This document shows positions 1-14,001 of a stretch of 64,000 nucleotides of DNA, one piece after another. Under the pieces are notes generated by a model that was not told where the DNA came from, did not search any database, and saw nothing but the letters and a program-made list of their open reading frames with translations. Numbering within the stretch: the first letter of the stretch is position 1; the number at the start of each line of letters is the position of its first letter. A program made the translations under genes and the position numbers. Origin of the DNA: Cenococcum geophilum 1.58 (taxonomy: Eukaryota; Ascomycota; Dothideomycetes; Gloniales; Gloniaceae); contig KV748178.1 of assembly GCA_001692895.1 (NCBI GenBank), positions 186,001 through 250,000 on the forward strand. The letters run 5' to 3'.

Positions 1-3000
1 TAAGATAATTAAGCCAAGGTATTTTGTTTTAGTAGAGTAGAACTTAGACTTATTAATATTAATCTAAAGTCTAGCATTACTAAGTCTTTAAATAACTTTA
101 TTTACATACTTAGTATACTTAGTGCGTGTTTTAGAAAAGACAAGGATGTTATTAAGGTAGGCAGTATAGTAGTTATTAAAGGCGTTGTATAAAATATAGT
201 TAATATAGTTTTAGAATATAGCGGATACGTTATAAAGGCCAAATAGTATAACTAGTATCTTATAGAGTCTAAACCAGATAATAAATGCTATAAGCTACTT
301 ATAGCCCTCTATAATCCGGATCCGGTTAAACGTAGCAATTATATTAAGTTTAGTAAAGTACTTAGCGCTATAAAGTGCGTCAAGTATCTCGCGGATTAGT
401 AGTAGTAGGTATCAATTCTTAATAGTAACTGTGTTTAGGCCTTAGTAGTTATAGTAGATTTATATACTACCGCTAGGCTTAGCAGCGAGGAGGAGTAGTA
501 CGGTAGCTAGTAAGGTCAATTCGCGGATAAAACCCTTATCTAGCATCTTATTAATCTACTTTTTTACACACCTAAGTTTAGCAGGTAAAAGTAGTCTATT
601 TTTATAATACGGGGCCTAGTTTTTAGGGGTAATCTTAATTTTATAGTCCCATAATTAGTAAGGGGGTAGCTTATCTACATTTTTAGGGAGGAAGTGCTTA
701 ATATATTTACTAAACTCCTTTAGTAGGTATTATAGAATGTCTTTACGGGTTAATCCTAGTTTGCCTTTTAGGAATTTTTTAATATTGGTGTTAACTATCT
801 TCCGACGTAAAAGCTCGGGTTTAGTTTTTAGATTTATCTTAAGAAAGTTATAGAAATAGGGGGGGAGCGCTTTATAGGCTTCCTTTATTATATAGTCGCC
901 TTTTACTAGCTGGTGGAAAGACCTTTCTAATAGGTTTGGTACTTCTATTAGGCCTATAGGCAGCTCTTTAAATAGCTATTAGTGCTTATCTTATTTAACT
1001 AGTTCTACTAGCTCCGCTATATAGATCCTTATTACCTTTACGTCTTTTTACTTATAGAACTAGGTAAAATTAATAGCACGGGTGCATTTAATATTGTCTA
1101 GGTTAGGGTATATCTAGCTCTCTGGTGCTACGGCTAAGCTAGTATAGCTTAGTTGGCCCAAGGGGGCGGAAACAAGGCGGCGGCCCTATACGGTACGCGT
1201 GGGAGACGGATATAAGGTTAGGCGTTACGGTAGCGCGGTTTCTATTATCTGGGTCTTAGTAGTTTTATAACTAGTCCTTACTATAACGCAAGCTATAGTA
1301 TACGTATATAGTATATAGCTTAGTTCTAGGTGTTAGGCTAGGCGGCTAAGGTTTAAATAGTGCCTAGGTTAGGGTTAGTTTTTTAGTAATAGCGGCATAA
1401 AGTAGACCTTCTTCCTTAGTTTTAGTAGGGCTAGCTGGCCTATCATTTTAGTCTTAAGTGCTAGATTAGTCTAGTTTTCTATTATCTTATTTCTTTGCAG
1501 CTATATAGGCTCCCCTTTATTAGGAACGTCTTCTACTATTAGGGCTTTATATATAGTCCTAGGCACTAGGCTTAGTAGTGCTAAGTGTCCATATAGGGCG
1601 TCCCTACTAACGTCGGCTATCCCCTATAGAAGGCAGTGCCTAAAGTAGTAGTCTAAATTAAAGCGGATCTTAAGTTTCCTAAAGCTAGGACGGGGCTTAT
1701 GCTTCTAAAGCTAGGGCATACCTAGGATAATTAGGGTAGTAGGTAAGAGTTTAGTAACGAAAAAGAGCATAGCTTTAGTATAGAGGCCGATTAATATTTA
1801 GGTAGTGAAGTAGTCTATAATAAGCGAAGTTGGGATACTGTCTATAAGGCGTAGTGGCCTAGGTACTAGCAGCTTCTTAATTATAACGTTATACTTTCTT
1901 ATAATAGACTCTACGTCGGCAAATGCTATTACAGTACTACTAGAGTCTACTAGGCTTACTATATTAATATAAACTTAGGGGTATAGGTTATATAATAAGG
2001 AGAGTTGGGTTTAAATAAGGATTAATTTCTTATTATTATTTGCTAATTTAAGATTAAGTGGTAGTTTACTAATAAAAAGGACTAATTAATCTAGTAACAG
2101 GGACCTAATTTTCTTGTCTTCCTCCTTATATGGTTTAGACCCTTAGGCGCGACTTAGTTTAAGGGTTTACCTTTTAACGACTAGGGTACAAAGCTGTCTT
2201 AGTGGGGCGGTCTAGTGTTTATCTGGCTGGCGGTGTTTATTTCTATTTTAGTTGGGGTATAAAAAGATAATACCTCGCTAATAATATAGCCATATTCGTA
2301 TTTGCTAGCGCGAAGTCGCTAATACTAGGCGTTGTTAACGGGTTAGGCTCCTATATAGGGCATAGTTTAAAGTAACTAAGCTATAGGGTTAAAGGGGGGG
2401 GGTTATCCGCCGCGGCTATAATAGGCTCCGCGGTCGCCGCGTCTATAATAGACTCTATAGTCGCCGCGTCTATAGTTATTTATTTGCGTTATTTAACGGG
2501 GTGGCATTAGGACTAAGTTTGCTGTCTTAGTAGGGTTATAGGCATCCTTCCAGTAGCCGGGCAGGCCATAGGTAAGGCATAGTCTATTATTAACATAGCG
2601 CTTACGCTCCGTGTCTAAGATTCTATTAAGGTTTATAGGTTCTCCAGTTACTACTAGGGTTAGGGTTAACATAAGGGCAGGGGCTTAGGTAGGTAGGCGG
2701 TGGTTAGCGTTCTTCTTAAGGTTAGCTTAGTATATATAGTTTGCAAAGTTCTTAGTAAATATATCTATCTGCTTATTCTAACCTATATAGTTACTATTAT
2801 TGATTTTATAGGCTAGTCTAAGTACCAGCTCTTCCATCTTTAGAAAGATAAACTTTTAGAGTAGGTCTACCTTCTATTCGTCTGTTTTTTTAGCGCGGAC
2901 CATTAGCTCGTTAAGCTCTTCCTTTTAGGACCAGTAATTACGCTCGCTTTAGGGGAAATAGTTAAGCTTGTTTTTTATAACCTGGGTTATATTAAGGACC

Positions 3001-4002
3001 TTATAGTGGGCAGTAAGGTCTTTAAGTATATCTTCTTTAGTAGGCCATTTCCACGCAGATGTGTTGTTTAGGTTCTCGTGTATAAGCTCTAGGCCCTACT
3101 TAATAAACTTATAGGCCTTGTCCTTTAGTATATCCGAAATATAAAGGATTTAGAACTGAACTATATTAAAGTAATCCTAGTCCCGGTCGAAGACTCCCTT
3201 AATCTTAATATGCCAGGTCTTAAAATTAGCTTATTATTCTAGCGGGGTACCTTTTCCGCTAAATATTAGCGGGTCTTTAGATCTCCGTTTTTTTTACTAG
3301 GTTACTACCGTTATTATAGGGGTTAATTATTTTAAAACGGTAATAGTCTCTACTTAGGAGTTAATAGTTCCTATTTAGGAAGCGATAAGGGCACTAAGGT
3401 TTTCGTTAGCTTTCTTATTAGCGGTGTTTATGTTATATATACACTATAGTTCTACTTTAATATTATTAAGGAACTCATTGGTATAGTTAATAAGGGTAAG
3501 GTAAGCTTTACTAGGCTTAAAGGTCTTAAGGTACAGTAGGGAGCGGCGGATTATCCACGCGATATTAGGGTATATCTCTATAAATAGGTCTACAAAAACG
3601 TCGCGGGGGTTCTAGGTTTTAGCCATTTTGGCATCGTTAGTGTCGCCCATCTAGGCGCTAGGTAAAAACTAAGGATTATTTTAGGACTGTGCTAGGGACG
3701 TATTAGTTTCAGCAGAGGCGCGCACAGGTTGTGATTACTCTAGGGCGGAGGTTAATTGGCTAGGGTATAGGGAATTAGTGATCGTGACGGGGCGCAAATT
3801 AAAGATACCACAAACTATCACAGTGCTATAATAAAGTAGACTAAATAACTACGTTATGGTATAAAGAGGGGAAGAAGGTAGAAAGGGGGTATTGTATATA
3901 AATAGTAGGGCCGGCCGCTAAGTCGCTAGTGGTGGGCCAGCTAACAGTAGGGAACAGTACGAGACAGTATAAAACAGTATGCGTTAGGTTAGTGCCGTAA
4001 CA
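1..4002 (-). mobile_element. Ty3/Gypsy LTR retrotransposon fossil, cut by window edge
   Basis: A decayed Gypsy-type element on the minus strand. Reverse-transcriptase-like sequence lies in about the first 480 bases, where the element runs off the left edge. A gag-like region begins near 3,650. A probable 5' LTR lies at about 3,779-4,002; in element orientation it opens with TGTTACGGCAC at 4,002. Only one LTR is in the window, so its limits are approximate. Composition is very AT-rich with many TA-type changes, as expected from RIP, and the element is broken many times over. The family is inferred from the order gag-RT and RT block resemblance. Confidence 0.7.
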
Positions 4003-6298
4003 GCTACTAAGCCCTTACTTACGGCCTTTTTAACCTATTCTTTTTATTAGAGCTTAGGGTCTACCTAGATCCCTAGGACTTGCATGCTAGTTTTCTAGGG
4101 GGCTGTCTCGCAGCCAGTGATATGTACGGTAGACGTAAGGTCTGCAGTAGCGTGGCGCCGTTGCTTTATAAAGTGTATAAGCTAGTACTTCTTAGGGGCG
4201 AATGCCGCCCTATGTTAATTTGCCTATATAGCGCAGTAGTTATAAGTAGCCTCTAATTATTGACAGTTCTCTGCTATAGAGTCCCCCTAGGTAATAAGGT
4301 TTGTATTGTCTATAAAGCTAAACCCTAGCGTGCCGCTATTAGGGCGCTAGAATTCCTCTAATAGCTCTAATATAAAAAAGAGGAATAAGATTAGTGATAA
4401 GGGTAACCCCTAGGGGATGCCTGTCTGTGTCTAAATTTAGTTACTCTTATATCCTATAAACTTAATGCGGGTTTTATATACTATTAGGAAGCTTTATATA
4501 AAGTCTATAAGCCACTTTAAAAAGCCTTTTTTTTTTAGAATATAGAGGAGCCTTTTATAGGAGACGTTATTAAATACCCCTACTAAGTCTAGGCTTAGCA
4601 TTAACACTATACACCCACGGCGCGTTCGCCACGCCGTTTATACGCAAGAGCTAAGTAGTCCTACCGCTGATAGTATAGATTATTTACGCCTTACTCCTAT
4701 TTAGTTCCAAGGGAGTAGCCTATACTCCTCCGCAGCCTTAGATATAATATTAGCTATATACTTTTCTAGGACTTTTGCTAGCGTGTTTTTAAGAGTAATT
4801 AGTCTATAATTACCTAGCAGAGAGTAGTCTTTCTTTCCTTCTTTACGTAACACCACAGTTATAGATTCTTTAAGGCTTTTTAGTATTATTCCGCTAGTAA
4901 AGTAATAACTAGCTACTTCTGCTAAATCTTTTATAATAACTAGGGTAGCTACTTTAAGGACCTTATTTAGTATGCCATCTAGCCCTAGAGCTTTTCTATT
5001 TAGAAGACTTCTAATAAGCTTACCGATTTCTTTTGTTAAGATAGTAGGGCTAATATTAAGCACATTTTGTTCCCTTATTGTCTCTATATTAATAGTTCTT
5101 TAATTAACGTTTAATACGGATCCTATCTTGGCCTACGTAGACTACTCCGTCACAGGGGGGAAAACTTATAATTTATATAAAGAAAACCCTGCAGTTGGGG
5201 GAGGAAAAACCCTATAAGCAGCCTTAGTAGGATAAAAAACCCCAATTTGCTATATTTGTACGTAGCAGCGGCCCTACGGGCCTACTGCACGTCCTCCTCC
5301 TTAGATGTTTTAAACTCTTTGGGAACTACTACTTCCTTCTCTAGCTTATTAAAGCTAGGGTTTACTACGTCCTAGCTAGGCCTTGCTAATTAATTGCTGT
5401 GTCTTATTGTCTCTTTATGTCCTATATCTTACCTATCCCCTATATACTATCTCTTATATAGACCACTACTATATACGCCTTGCCTCTTCCCCCCCTAGAG
5501 CCATTAAAGGCGTAAGGGGGATTTATCCATTCTAACTACTATAATACTAATAAGCGAGCGGGATATTATGTATATTTAGGTATCTTTTATACCTAGGCCC
5601 TAGCTAGGCCCTCTTTAAGGGTTACTACTCTATTAAAAGGAGATAGGGAAAACTATAGGTCGCAATCTAAGCTGCTAGGTAGTATTTAGTAGTTAAAAAC
5701 GGCGAGTAACTATATGCTCCGCGGGCGACTGCCCTAGGGGTTAGGAGGGGCCGTATATTTGCTCGTTCATTCGTTCGCTTATACGCTCATTCGTCCGTTA
5801 ATATAAGGTCGTTAATACTTTCTATTGGGGGCTAGGGGATGCTTTTAAAAGCTGTTTATCCACGTTAGATTATATAGGTGCTTAGTAGGAGAACTAGTGG
5901 CTGTATTATAAAGGGGTACCGTTAGTAGTGGTTTTCAAGATCTCACTATCCTATGTAAAAACTTTTCACTGCGCCCCACAACGCATACAACCACTAGGTC
6001 CTACTTGCACGCGCTATACAACGTCTCTGCATTGGCTTTAGGTCTAAACTTCAAAGACCTAGGTTTATAGCCGTCACCACATATAGGTGCAGAATCCGTT
6101 TTTAACGGCCATTGTCTCTATATTACTAAGGTCTGCTATTCTAGTTTTAGAAAAAAACTTAGCTGCAAGGATATCGGCCTTTATAATATTATTATCTGTT
6201 AAGGGATTCTTAGTAAACCTCCTAAGGTTTGGTAGATAGGGGTTCGCCTTTACTATACTTACTTTTCTACTCTATTTTAATAGAGTCTAAAGTCCCTT
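4003..6298 (-). mobile_element. Tad-like LINE, 3' (reverse transcriptase) portion
   Basis: Minus-strand non-LTR retrotransposon remnant. The 120-residue open stretch at 4,701-5,063 carries LINE reverse-transcriptase blocks: KALGLDGI (usually KAxGPDGI) and NYRLITLKNTLAKVLEK. Degraded downstream RT sequence reads on to about 4,000, where the Gypsy fossil begins. The matching upstream endonuclease part lies at 14,432-15,060; the two parts were separated by the Gypsy insertion at 6,304-14,426. Most interruptions are TAA/TAG, as expected for RIP. At 5,760-5,800 there is a short run of imperfect 'attcgttcgctc'-like repeats. Tad clade is inferred from the fungal host and sequence flavour; the LINE assignment itself is firm. 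Confidence 0.75.
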
Positions 6299-6303
6299 AT
6301 TAT

Positions 6304-6728
6304 TGTTACGGACGCTTTAAGTACGATGTTATAACTACTTAGAGAAGAGATAGAAGAAGCTAGTTGGTTAATTTAGGTACGGTCTGGAATGGATCTAATA
6401 GAACTATGTGACAAGGAATGGTAACCAAGGTCATATAATATGCTACGTATTAAACGAGAGGAACAAGAGGAACTTACGTACCTTATATATAAGACGTACA
6501 TCACGTATAAGAAGGATTTTATAGGAGTACGGTTGTGTATTTAAGGACCCTTAGTCCCTACCTAGATAGTTCCTTCCTTGTAGTAATTTTTAGAATACAA
6601 TTAGAGTTAATCTATTGGGCAACTACTCCACCAGTTGTTATTATATTGTTGACTTTTATACTTACATTTCCTATATACCTAGCCTATTAACAAGCCTATC
6701 GTAGTTCTTGCTATAAGGTTCCATTACA
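6304..6728 (+). repeat. 5' LTR of the 6.3-14.4 kb Gypsy fossil
   Basis: Direct repeat of 14,002-14,426, same length (425 bp), starting TGTTACGGACGC and ending ATTACA. It is preceded by the target duplication ATTAT. Most differences between the two LTRs are C/T or G/A. Confidence 0.88.
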
Positions 6729-8274
6729 CAATCACTACCTAGTTATAGTATTAATATAAGAAGTTAAACAATATACTACTAAAAGCAGCTACCACAATGC
6801 TATTAACGGCAGCAACTACTTTAGGGACAGGAGGTAACACCAGTATGGCGGATACTAACTTATAGCAACCTATAACGGTTAAACAGCTATAGGAAATAGT
6901 TAACTAGCTAATAGCTAANAATATANTATTNGAAGAAAGACTTAANNGGATAGGAGNAGNAAAGATTAAGCTACTATTAATTAAGAGATTTATAGGAGAG
7001 AGGTTAAAGCTTAAGGGATTCCTTATATAGATGCATTTTAAGGTCTTATAGGAGGGAGTAAAGTTACCTACACCTATAGATTGGATAGCCTATATAGGAC
7101 TATTCTTATTAGAGAAAGCACTTAAGTGGTTTAAACCTTACCTTACGGAGATATAGGTAAACAGAATAACGACTATAAACTAAGACGTACAATTTATATT
7201 CTTAAGTTAGAAAGGATTTGCAGAATAACTAACGTAGATATTTAGAGACCCAAAAGAGACAACTATAGCGGAAAGAAAACTCTAGAACCTTATGCAATAA
7301 ACTTTAGTAATTAAGTATATAATATAGTTCTAAACACTAGTAATATAAGTAGAGTGGAATAATAGGGCGTTTATAATATAGTATAAATAGGGACTTAAGG
7401 CTAAAGTCTAAGACGTAATTATCCTAATAAAAGATATAGACACCCTAAGGGAACTAATAGATTAGGCGATTAAGATTAACAATTGGATCTACTAAAGGGA
7501 ACAGGCTAAGAAAGGCTAGGATAGAGTTCTATAGTCGTATAAGGCGCAGAGTACGCAACGACAAAAGCTAAGTTAGAAACTATAATATGGCGTAGAGCTA
7601 ATAGACCTAAGTGGTACTAAAGAAGCCTATAAGAGATGGAGCAAACTATAGAAACCTAGAGGATAAGGATTAAGTGATTAAAAGTCTAAGAAGTAGAGGC
7701 CGAATTAGGGATTTTAATAGTAGAAGATATTTAGGCGGACTCCATAATAAGAGAAATGGTTTAAAGAAGGAGCTTATATAAATTACGGAAAATAGGGTCA
7801 TTATGTTAGAGACTATAGAAGTAGGCAGAGTTACTATGTAGTAAAAGGCATAAAACTAGTAGACGATATATACATATAAAGGGACAATAATATACTAAAA
7901 GGAACAAAAGAATGTTTAATTAGAAGTTTTACGTTTTATTATAATAATATATGCCGAATTTATAAGGACGCTAAGTATAGCGTAAGCTATTAGCTATAGG
8001 AGCTAGTACCTATAGGATATAGAGGAACTAACGAACTAGTTCGTAGATTGGATATTAAGGACGATAAATTTAACCTAGGCGAAACATTCCATGACGATAA
8101 GGTAGTAAGGGCCGCTTACTAAGAGTAAGTAGACCTTAGAGATGTTATACTAGAGGTAGAGGATAATTCTATTATAGAATAAGGAATATTAGTAGGGATN
8201 NAAACCCNACTAGANANNATNTNTATCGCTTTACAAGANGNAAGNGAAGTAGNATAGNGAANTACTTTNGCACT

Positions 8275-8515
8275 TAATAAAGGCAAAAGGCTAAAGGCTT
8301 AAGATTCTTAAGATAAGATAAGAGACGACTAAGATTCTTAAGATAAAATAAGGTAAGCTTAAGGACCTATAATAGATAGAAACTAATAAAGTAGAGTAAC
8401 GGCTTAGTTTAAAGATATATAAATGAGCTCGGGATAAGAATTCCTAACGGTATAAGATTCTTAAGATAAGATAAGTGAGATCTAGGACTCTTAAGATAAG
8501 ACGAGGATACTAGTT
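8275..8515 (+). repeat. Imperfect tandem repeat in gag-like part of Gypsy fossil
   Basis: The motif GATTCTTAAGATAAGATAAG or a close variant recurs about four times, at irregular spacing, in this stretch. It probably reflects an ancestral short amino-acid repeat in the gag-like protein. It is a fossil feature without present function. Confidence 0.55.
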
Positions 8516-10550
8516 AAGCCTAGTTAGACTAAGGTAAGGGCTAAGCTTAGATTAAAAGTAAGCTCAGGATTAAAGAACCTAAGGGGTTAAAAATTCGGGG
8601 TATAAATTAGGACACCTATAGACAAGAGGCTAGGAGCTTCTTTATAGATTAGAGAATCTGTAGCATAAACAGTAATTAAACTAGGAGACGAATATATAGA
8701 CCTATAGGATTTACTAGTTAAATAAAGTATTTAGACTAAAGATTAAAAAGCTAATATTAGGATTAAGAAGCAAGATAACTTTAAGGATTAGAGCGTAAGG
8801 CGTAAACCAAAAGAAACTATAGAAGAATTTAGATAAAGAATTATTGTATAGTAAGAATAGAAACTAGACAAAAGATCTAGCATATTAGGACATATAAAGG
8901 ATAGAGTACTAGTATAAAGAATTACTAATAGGCTAAGAGTAGGCATACTAAGGGCTAAGTGGCTTACTAAACTGGAATAAAAAGAGGATTTAGGGATTCC
9001 TACTAGGTTTAAGGAATAATATACTAAAGGCTATTACGACGTAGTAATAAAGAGATATTTCCTTATAGATAGACTATATATACTCTAGCAGCTATACCAA
9101 AAGTAGTATAGGCAACGACGTAATAATAAGTAGGAAGATTTCTATATATAGTTAGATAAAAAAGTTATTTAGGATTACCTAATTATAGAGAAGGCTATAA
9201 CGTATATTAAAGGAGCCTTAATTATAATATTAATGGATCTAAAGGAACGATTAGAGGACTAAAGAAGTAAGAGACGCATCTTAATACCTATAAATAAAGT
9301 TATAATATTTAGATTAGTATAATAGAGGTTTAAACTTAAGAATAAAAACGAGCCAAGAGTTAACCTAAAGCACCTAGCATACTACACGATATTATAGATT
9401 ATATACGTGGACGATATATGCAAAATATATAAGAATCCAAAAAAAAAGAATTAGAAATACCCTATAAGGATATACTAGATAATAAATAAGCAATAGTATA
9501 GAAATACTAAATATATATATAGATGGCATCCAATAGAAATTTAAGAGGAAGGAAGTTTAGTACTTTAACTAGGAAGATTCCTTACGGAAGAATACTTAGA
9601 TAGATAATAGTGGTGGGAATGCCTAGAAAATACGTGTCTATAGTATATTAAGGATAAAAAGCGAACTAGGTATTGGCTAAAGAGTAAGCTAAGTATACTA
9701 GGATTAAGTAGCTAATAGTTAGGAAAAGTAGAGGCCTATAGGACTAGAAGGAGCTAGTAATAGAGCCTTAGACCCTTAAAGGAATTTAAGGACAATACCT
9801 AAATTTATAGATTAATTAGTAAGATTAGCAGTTTAAAGCGCTAATAGATAGTGGAGTAATACAAAACCATATCTTACTAGTAGTAGTTAAGAGAATGGGG
9901 CTACCTTATAGACAAAAGGAGCAACCTTACCTATTAGTTATAATTTTAGGAGATCTAATAACTTATAAAGGAGGGATTATTAATCTTAAAATAGGACCTA
10001 TTTAGATAACTATTAAAGGAAGACAAGTTAAGATGTCTTTTAATATCCTACTATTGGGACAGAACGAGGCAGTATTAGGTATGCCTTAGTTATAGGAATA
10101 CAATCTAAAAATCGATTAGGTTATAGGTTAGGTCAATATTAGAGATACTTAACGCTATAAGATGCGATAATAAGCCAAGATAGTATGGTACTAAGTAGGA
10201 GCAACCTATAAAGAAATAGAAAAAGGACTAAGTTAGGTACTAAAGAGATACTATAAGTACGGTAAGAAACTATGGTTACCGGAAAGTAAAAAGCTGTTAG
10301 AATATATAGTATAAGACTATAAAATAGAGTTAGAACTAGGAATAAGTCTAAGGTTCTTTCCAATCTATAAGCTTACTAAAGAAGAGGGTAGAGCGTTAAA
10401 AGAGTTTATCTAGGAAAATCTATAAAAGGGATATATTAGACCATTGCAGTTATTAGCGGGTTATCTAGTACTATTTGTACCAAAAAAAAATGGTAAACTA
10501 AGGCTGTGTATTAACTATAGACAGTTAAATAGTATTACTAGGAAGGATAG

Positions 10551-10717
10551 TGTCTGAATAAGGTTCTGTAATACAGTAGACACGGTTACTTGTAACCAAT
10601 TGGGTTAATCACGTAAGCTAAGCGAGCTCAGGAGGTCCATCAAATTCCACCTATAGAAGTAGAGAGAAAAGAAGAAATCAATTAAAACCAAAACCCCCCC
10701 CCACCGTGACCCGAACA
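10551..10717. mobile_element. 167 bp solo-LTR-like element, unmutated, nested in Gypsy fossil
   Basis: A block of balanced composition begins TGTCTGAATA and ends CCGAACA, so it has TG...CA termini. It is flanked by the 5 bp duplication GATAG (10,546-10,550 and 10,718-10,722). A run of nine C's sits about 17 bases before the end. It interrupts the reverse-transcriptase region of the older Gypsy. Terminal TG/CA plus a 5 bp duplication fit a solo LTR, perhaps of a Copia-type or short non-autonomous LTR element; no coding capacity. It lacks the TA-rich RIP look of its host. Confidence 0.7.
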
Positions 10718-13700
10718 GATAGGTATCCTTTACCCTTAATTAGCGAAATTTAAGATAGGATAGGTAATACGCAAATCTTTATAAAGATAGATCTAAGATA
10801 GGCGTACTATTAGATTAGGATTAAGGAAGGCGATAAATAAAAGGCAGCCTTTAGGTTAAAGGAAGGACTATATAAACTATTAGTTATGTAATTTAGACTT
10901 ATAAACGCACCAGTAACGTTCTAGAAGCGCATTAACAATATATTAGGAAAATACTTAGATGAATTTATTATAGTATATCTTAACGATATTATTATCTACT
11001 TTATAACTAAGGAGGAATATAGGGAACATATTAAATGGGTCTTAAAGAGACTATAAGAAGAACAGATGCCAGTAGCAATTAAGAAATGCGAGTTCTTTAC
11101 TAAGAAGACCAATTTTATTAGATTTATTATTAAACTAAGCTAACTTAGCATAGATCTAAAAAAGATTAAGGCTATAGTAAATTAGTAGGAACTAGAGAAC
11201 GTTATATAGTTAAGATTGTTTCTAGGGTTTTGCAATTACTATAGAAGGTTTATAGCGCAGTGGTTAAAAGATATTAAGCCATTTACGTAGTTAATAAAGA
11301 AAGAAGAACTATAGATATAGGGAGAAGAGTAAAGAAAACTCTTTAAGAAAGTTAAAGAGTTGTTTACCCAGGAGCCAGTTCTTAAGATCTATTAACTAGG
11401 ACTAGAGACAGTTATAAAAATAGATACATTAGACTATATACTAGGGGCGTGCTTTATATAAAGGCATTAAGATAAATAGCACCTAGTAGTATACTATAGT
11501 CGGAAAATAATACTACCAGAGTTAAACTATAACATCTACAATAAGGAGTTATTAGGTATAGTTATAGTATTAAAGGAATAAAGAGTATTCTTATAAGGCA
11601 TAAAGAAACCATTTATAGTTAAGACGGATTATAAAAACCTAATAGGATTCCTAATAATAAAGGAACTTAACTAAAGATAGGTTAGATGGGCAGAGATGCT
11701 TGCGGAATACTATTTTAAGATTTAGTATACTAAAGGTACAGATAATACACGGGCAGATGCTCTAAGCCGTAAAGCTAAACTACAAAATAAGGAAAAGCCA
11801 TTAGGGGCTTTATTACGAAAAGATATAGATAGATTAATTAGGTATAATTATCCGAAAATTACAGCAACCTAAGAAGACGACGAACTAGAGAAAGTCTATA
11901 AGATACTAGAAAGCTTTTAGGCATAAAGAATTCTAGAAGCATAGCTAAAAAATCTATAGACGGATATATACGAAAATTAAGAAGTAAAGTACATCCTAAG
12001 AAGTATAGCAGAGCAATTTATAAAGGACTTCTATAAGGGATTAACTTAAGGATATAATGGAGCTATAGGCCTAGTGTTAAGACTCTAGGAGGAATATATT
12101 ATTGACGGAATCTAGAGAATAGCTAGAAAGGTTATAAGGGAATATTTAGATTGCTAAAGAAATAAACTAATAAGGTATAAGCTATACAGAGGGCTATAAC
12201 CTATTAAAATACTAAAGAGACTATAGGAGGTTATATTATGGGACTTTATTATTAAGTTGCCGAAATTAAAAGACCCTATTACCGGATAAGATTACAACGT
12301 AATCTTAGTAATAGTAGATAAGCTTATAAAGTGGGGATACTTTATAGCATGCATAAAAGAAATCTTAGTAGAAGATATCGCTAAAATCTATATTAAAGAA
12401 GTGTTTATAAAATATAGAGCACTAAGTAAAGTTATATTGGATAGAGATCTAAGATTTATAGCAGTATTCTAGGAAGTATTCTTAGCGGAGTAAGGAGTTT
12501 AAGTAGTAACTTCTACCGTATATTATCTGTAGACAGACGGTTAAACGGAAAGGTTAAATTAGACGCTAGAACAGTACCTAAGGTATTATATTAATTATGT
12601 ATAGAACAATTAGATGTTACTATTACTAATTATATAATTCGTATATAATATAACACCTTAAGAAGGAATAGGCACATTACTATTTAAGGCAAATTATGGA
12701 TATAAGCTAAGAATATTATTATTACTATAGTAAGTAAAGAAAACGAGTAGTATAGCTAAAGAGAGAATAAAGACATTAATGAATCTTTATATAGACCTTA
12801 TAGAATCAGTAAAGAAAGTATAAGAGAGAATAAAAAAGTACTATAATGCTAAGAGATCTAAGGGACTAGATTTTAAGGAGGGAGATAAAGTATAGCTACT
12901 ATACAAAAATTTTAAGAGTTAACAACTAAGTAAGAAATTAGACTATGTTAGACTAGGACCTTTTAAAATTATATAAAGGATTTCACTAGTTACGTTTAAG
13001 TTAAACCTACTAGCTAAAATGAAGATCTACCCTATATAGTATATCGCAATGCTAGAGCCAGTATATGGGAATATTAAGCCACCAGTTTATAAAGTAGACA
13101 CGTATAGAGGATAAGAAGAAGATAAATGATAAGTATTAAAGATTGTTAATTATAAGAACATTAATAATGAGATATAGTATAAGGTTAAGCGGATAGGCTA
13201 TACTAAGACTACCTAGAAGCTACTAGAGAATTTAAAAAACGCTATAGGAAAGGTATAGGAGTATTAGAAGAGATTAGGTTAGGTAGTATTAATAAAAAAG
13301 GATTGCCAAAGAATAAGTTACCTAAGGGGGACCTAAGAAGAGTAGTTGCTAAACTACTCGGATCTATTTCCTTCTCTATTAGAAGAGAATCTATTCTTTT
13401 ATTACCTAGTTTCTATAGACCTTATTCTATAAGTTTCTACTTTTTAGAATAAACCTTCTTATAAACCTTTTTAAGACGAAGCAGACGAGTAGACGCCGCA
13501 ATTTAAGTATTTAGGGCCTTCTGTTCCGCATCACGGGAACATTCCAACTTAGTAAGGGCTTACGATAGTTTACTATCTAGCCGCGTAGCAGTAGATTAAA
13601 CACAAGACCCTAAAACAAATTAATTAGGGAACTAGACGACTATTAAGAGTAATAGGTTGCGTATATTTAGCATTAGAAGTAGAGCGAACGTTATAGGATA

Positions 13701-14001
13701 AACAAATATTCGCTTTAGTATACTCTAAGTAAAAGAATAGTTGTTATAAAGATAGGTTCGCTAATATAATATAAACTAACCCCTCTTTTAAATAACGAGA
13801 ACACGGAGATGGTATAATCTCACTAAGAGACAATATTATAGCAACAGTGCGAGCACGACGTTGGGCGTATAAAGAAGAAATTGCTTTAGGCATAATAAGC
13901 AATAATATTAACTAAATTAATTAAACGGATATTATACTTTTAGTAAATAACTTAGAGATATTTTAAATCTTTAAGGACGAAGATAAAGAGGAGGGAGATA
14001 G

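Noticed and set aside
10139-10363. Minus-strand hydrophobic 74-residue frame
   Set aside because: Antisense to the protease/RT region of the Gypsy fossil; hydrophobic look follows from AT-rich antisense codons.
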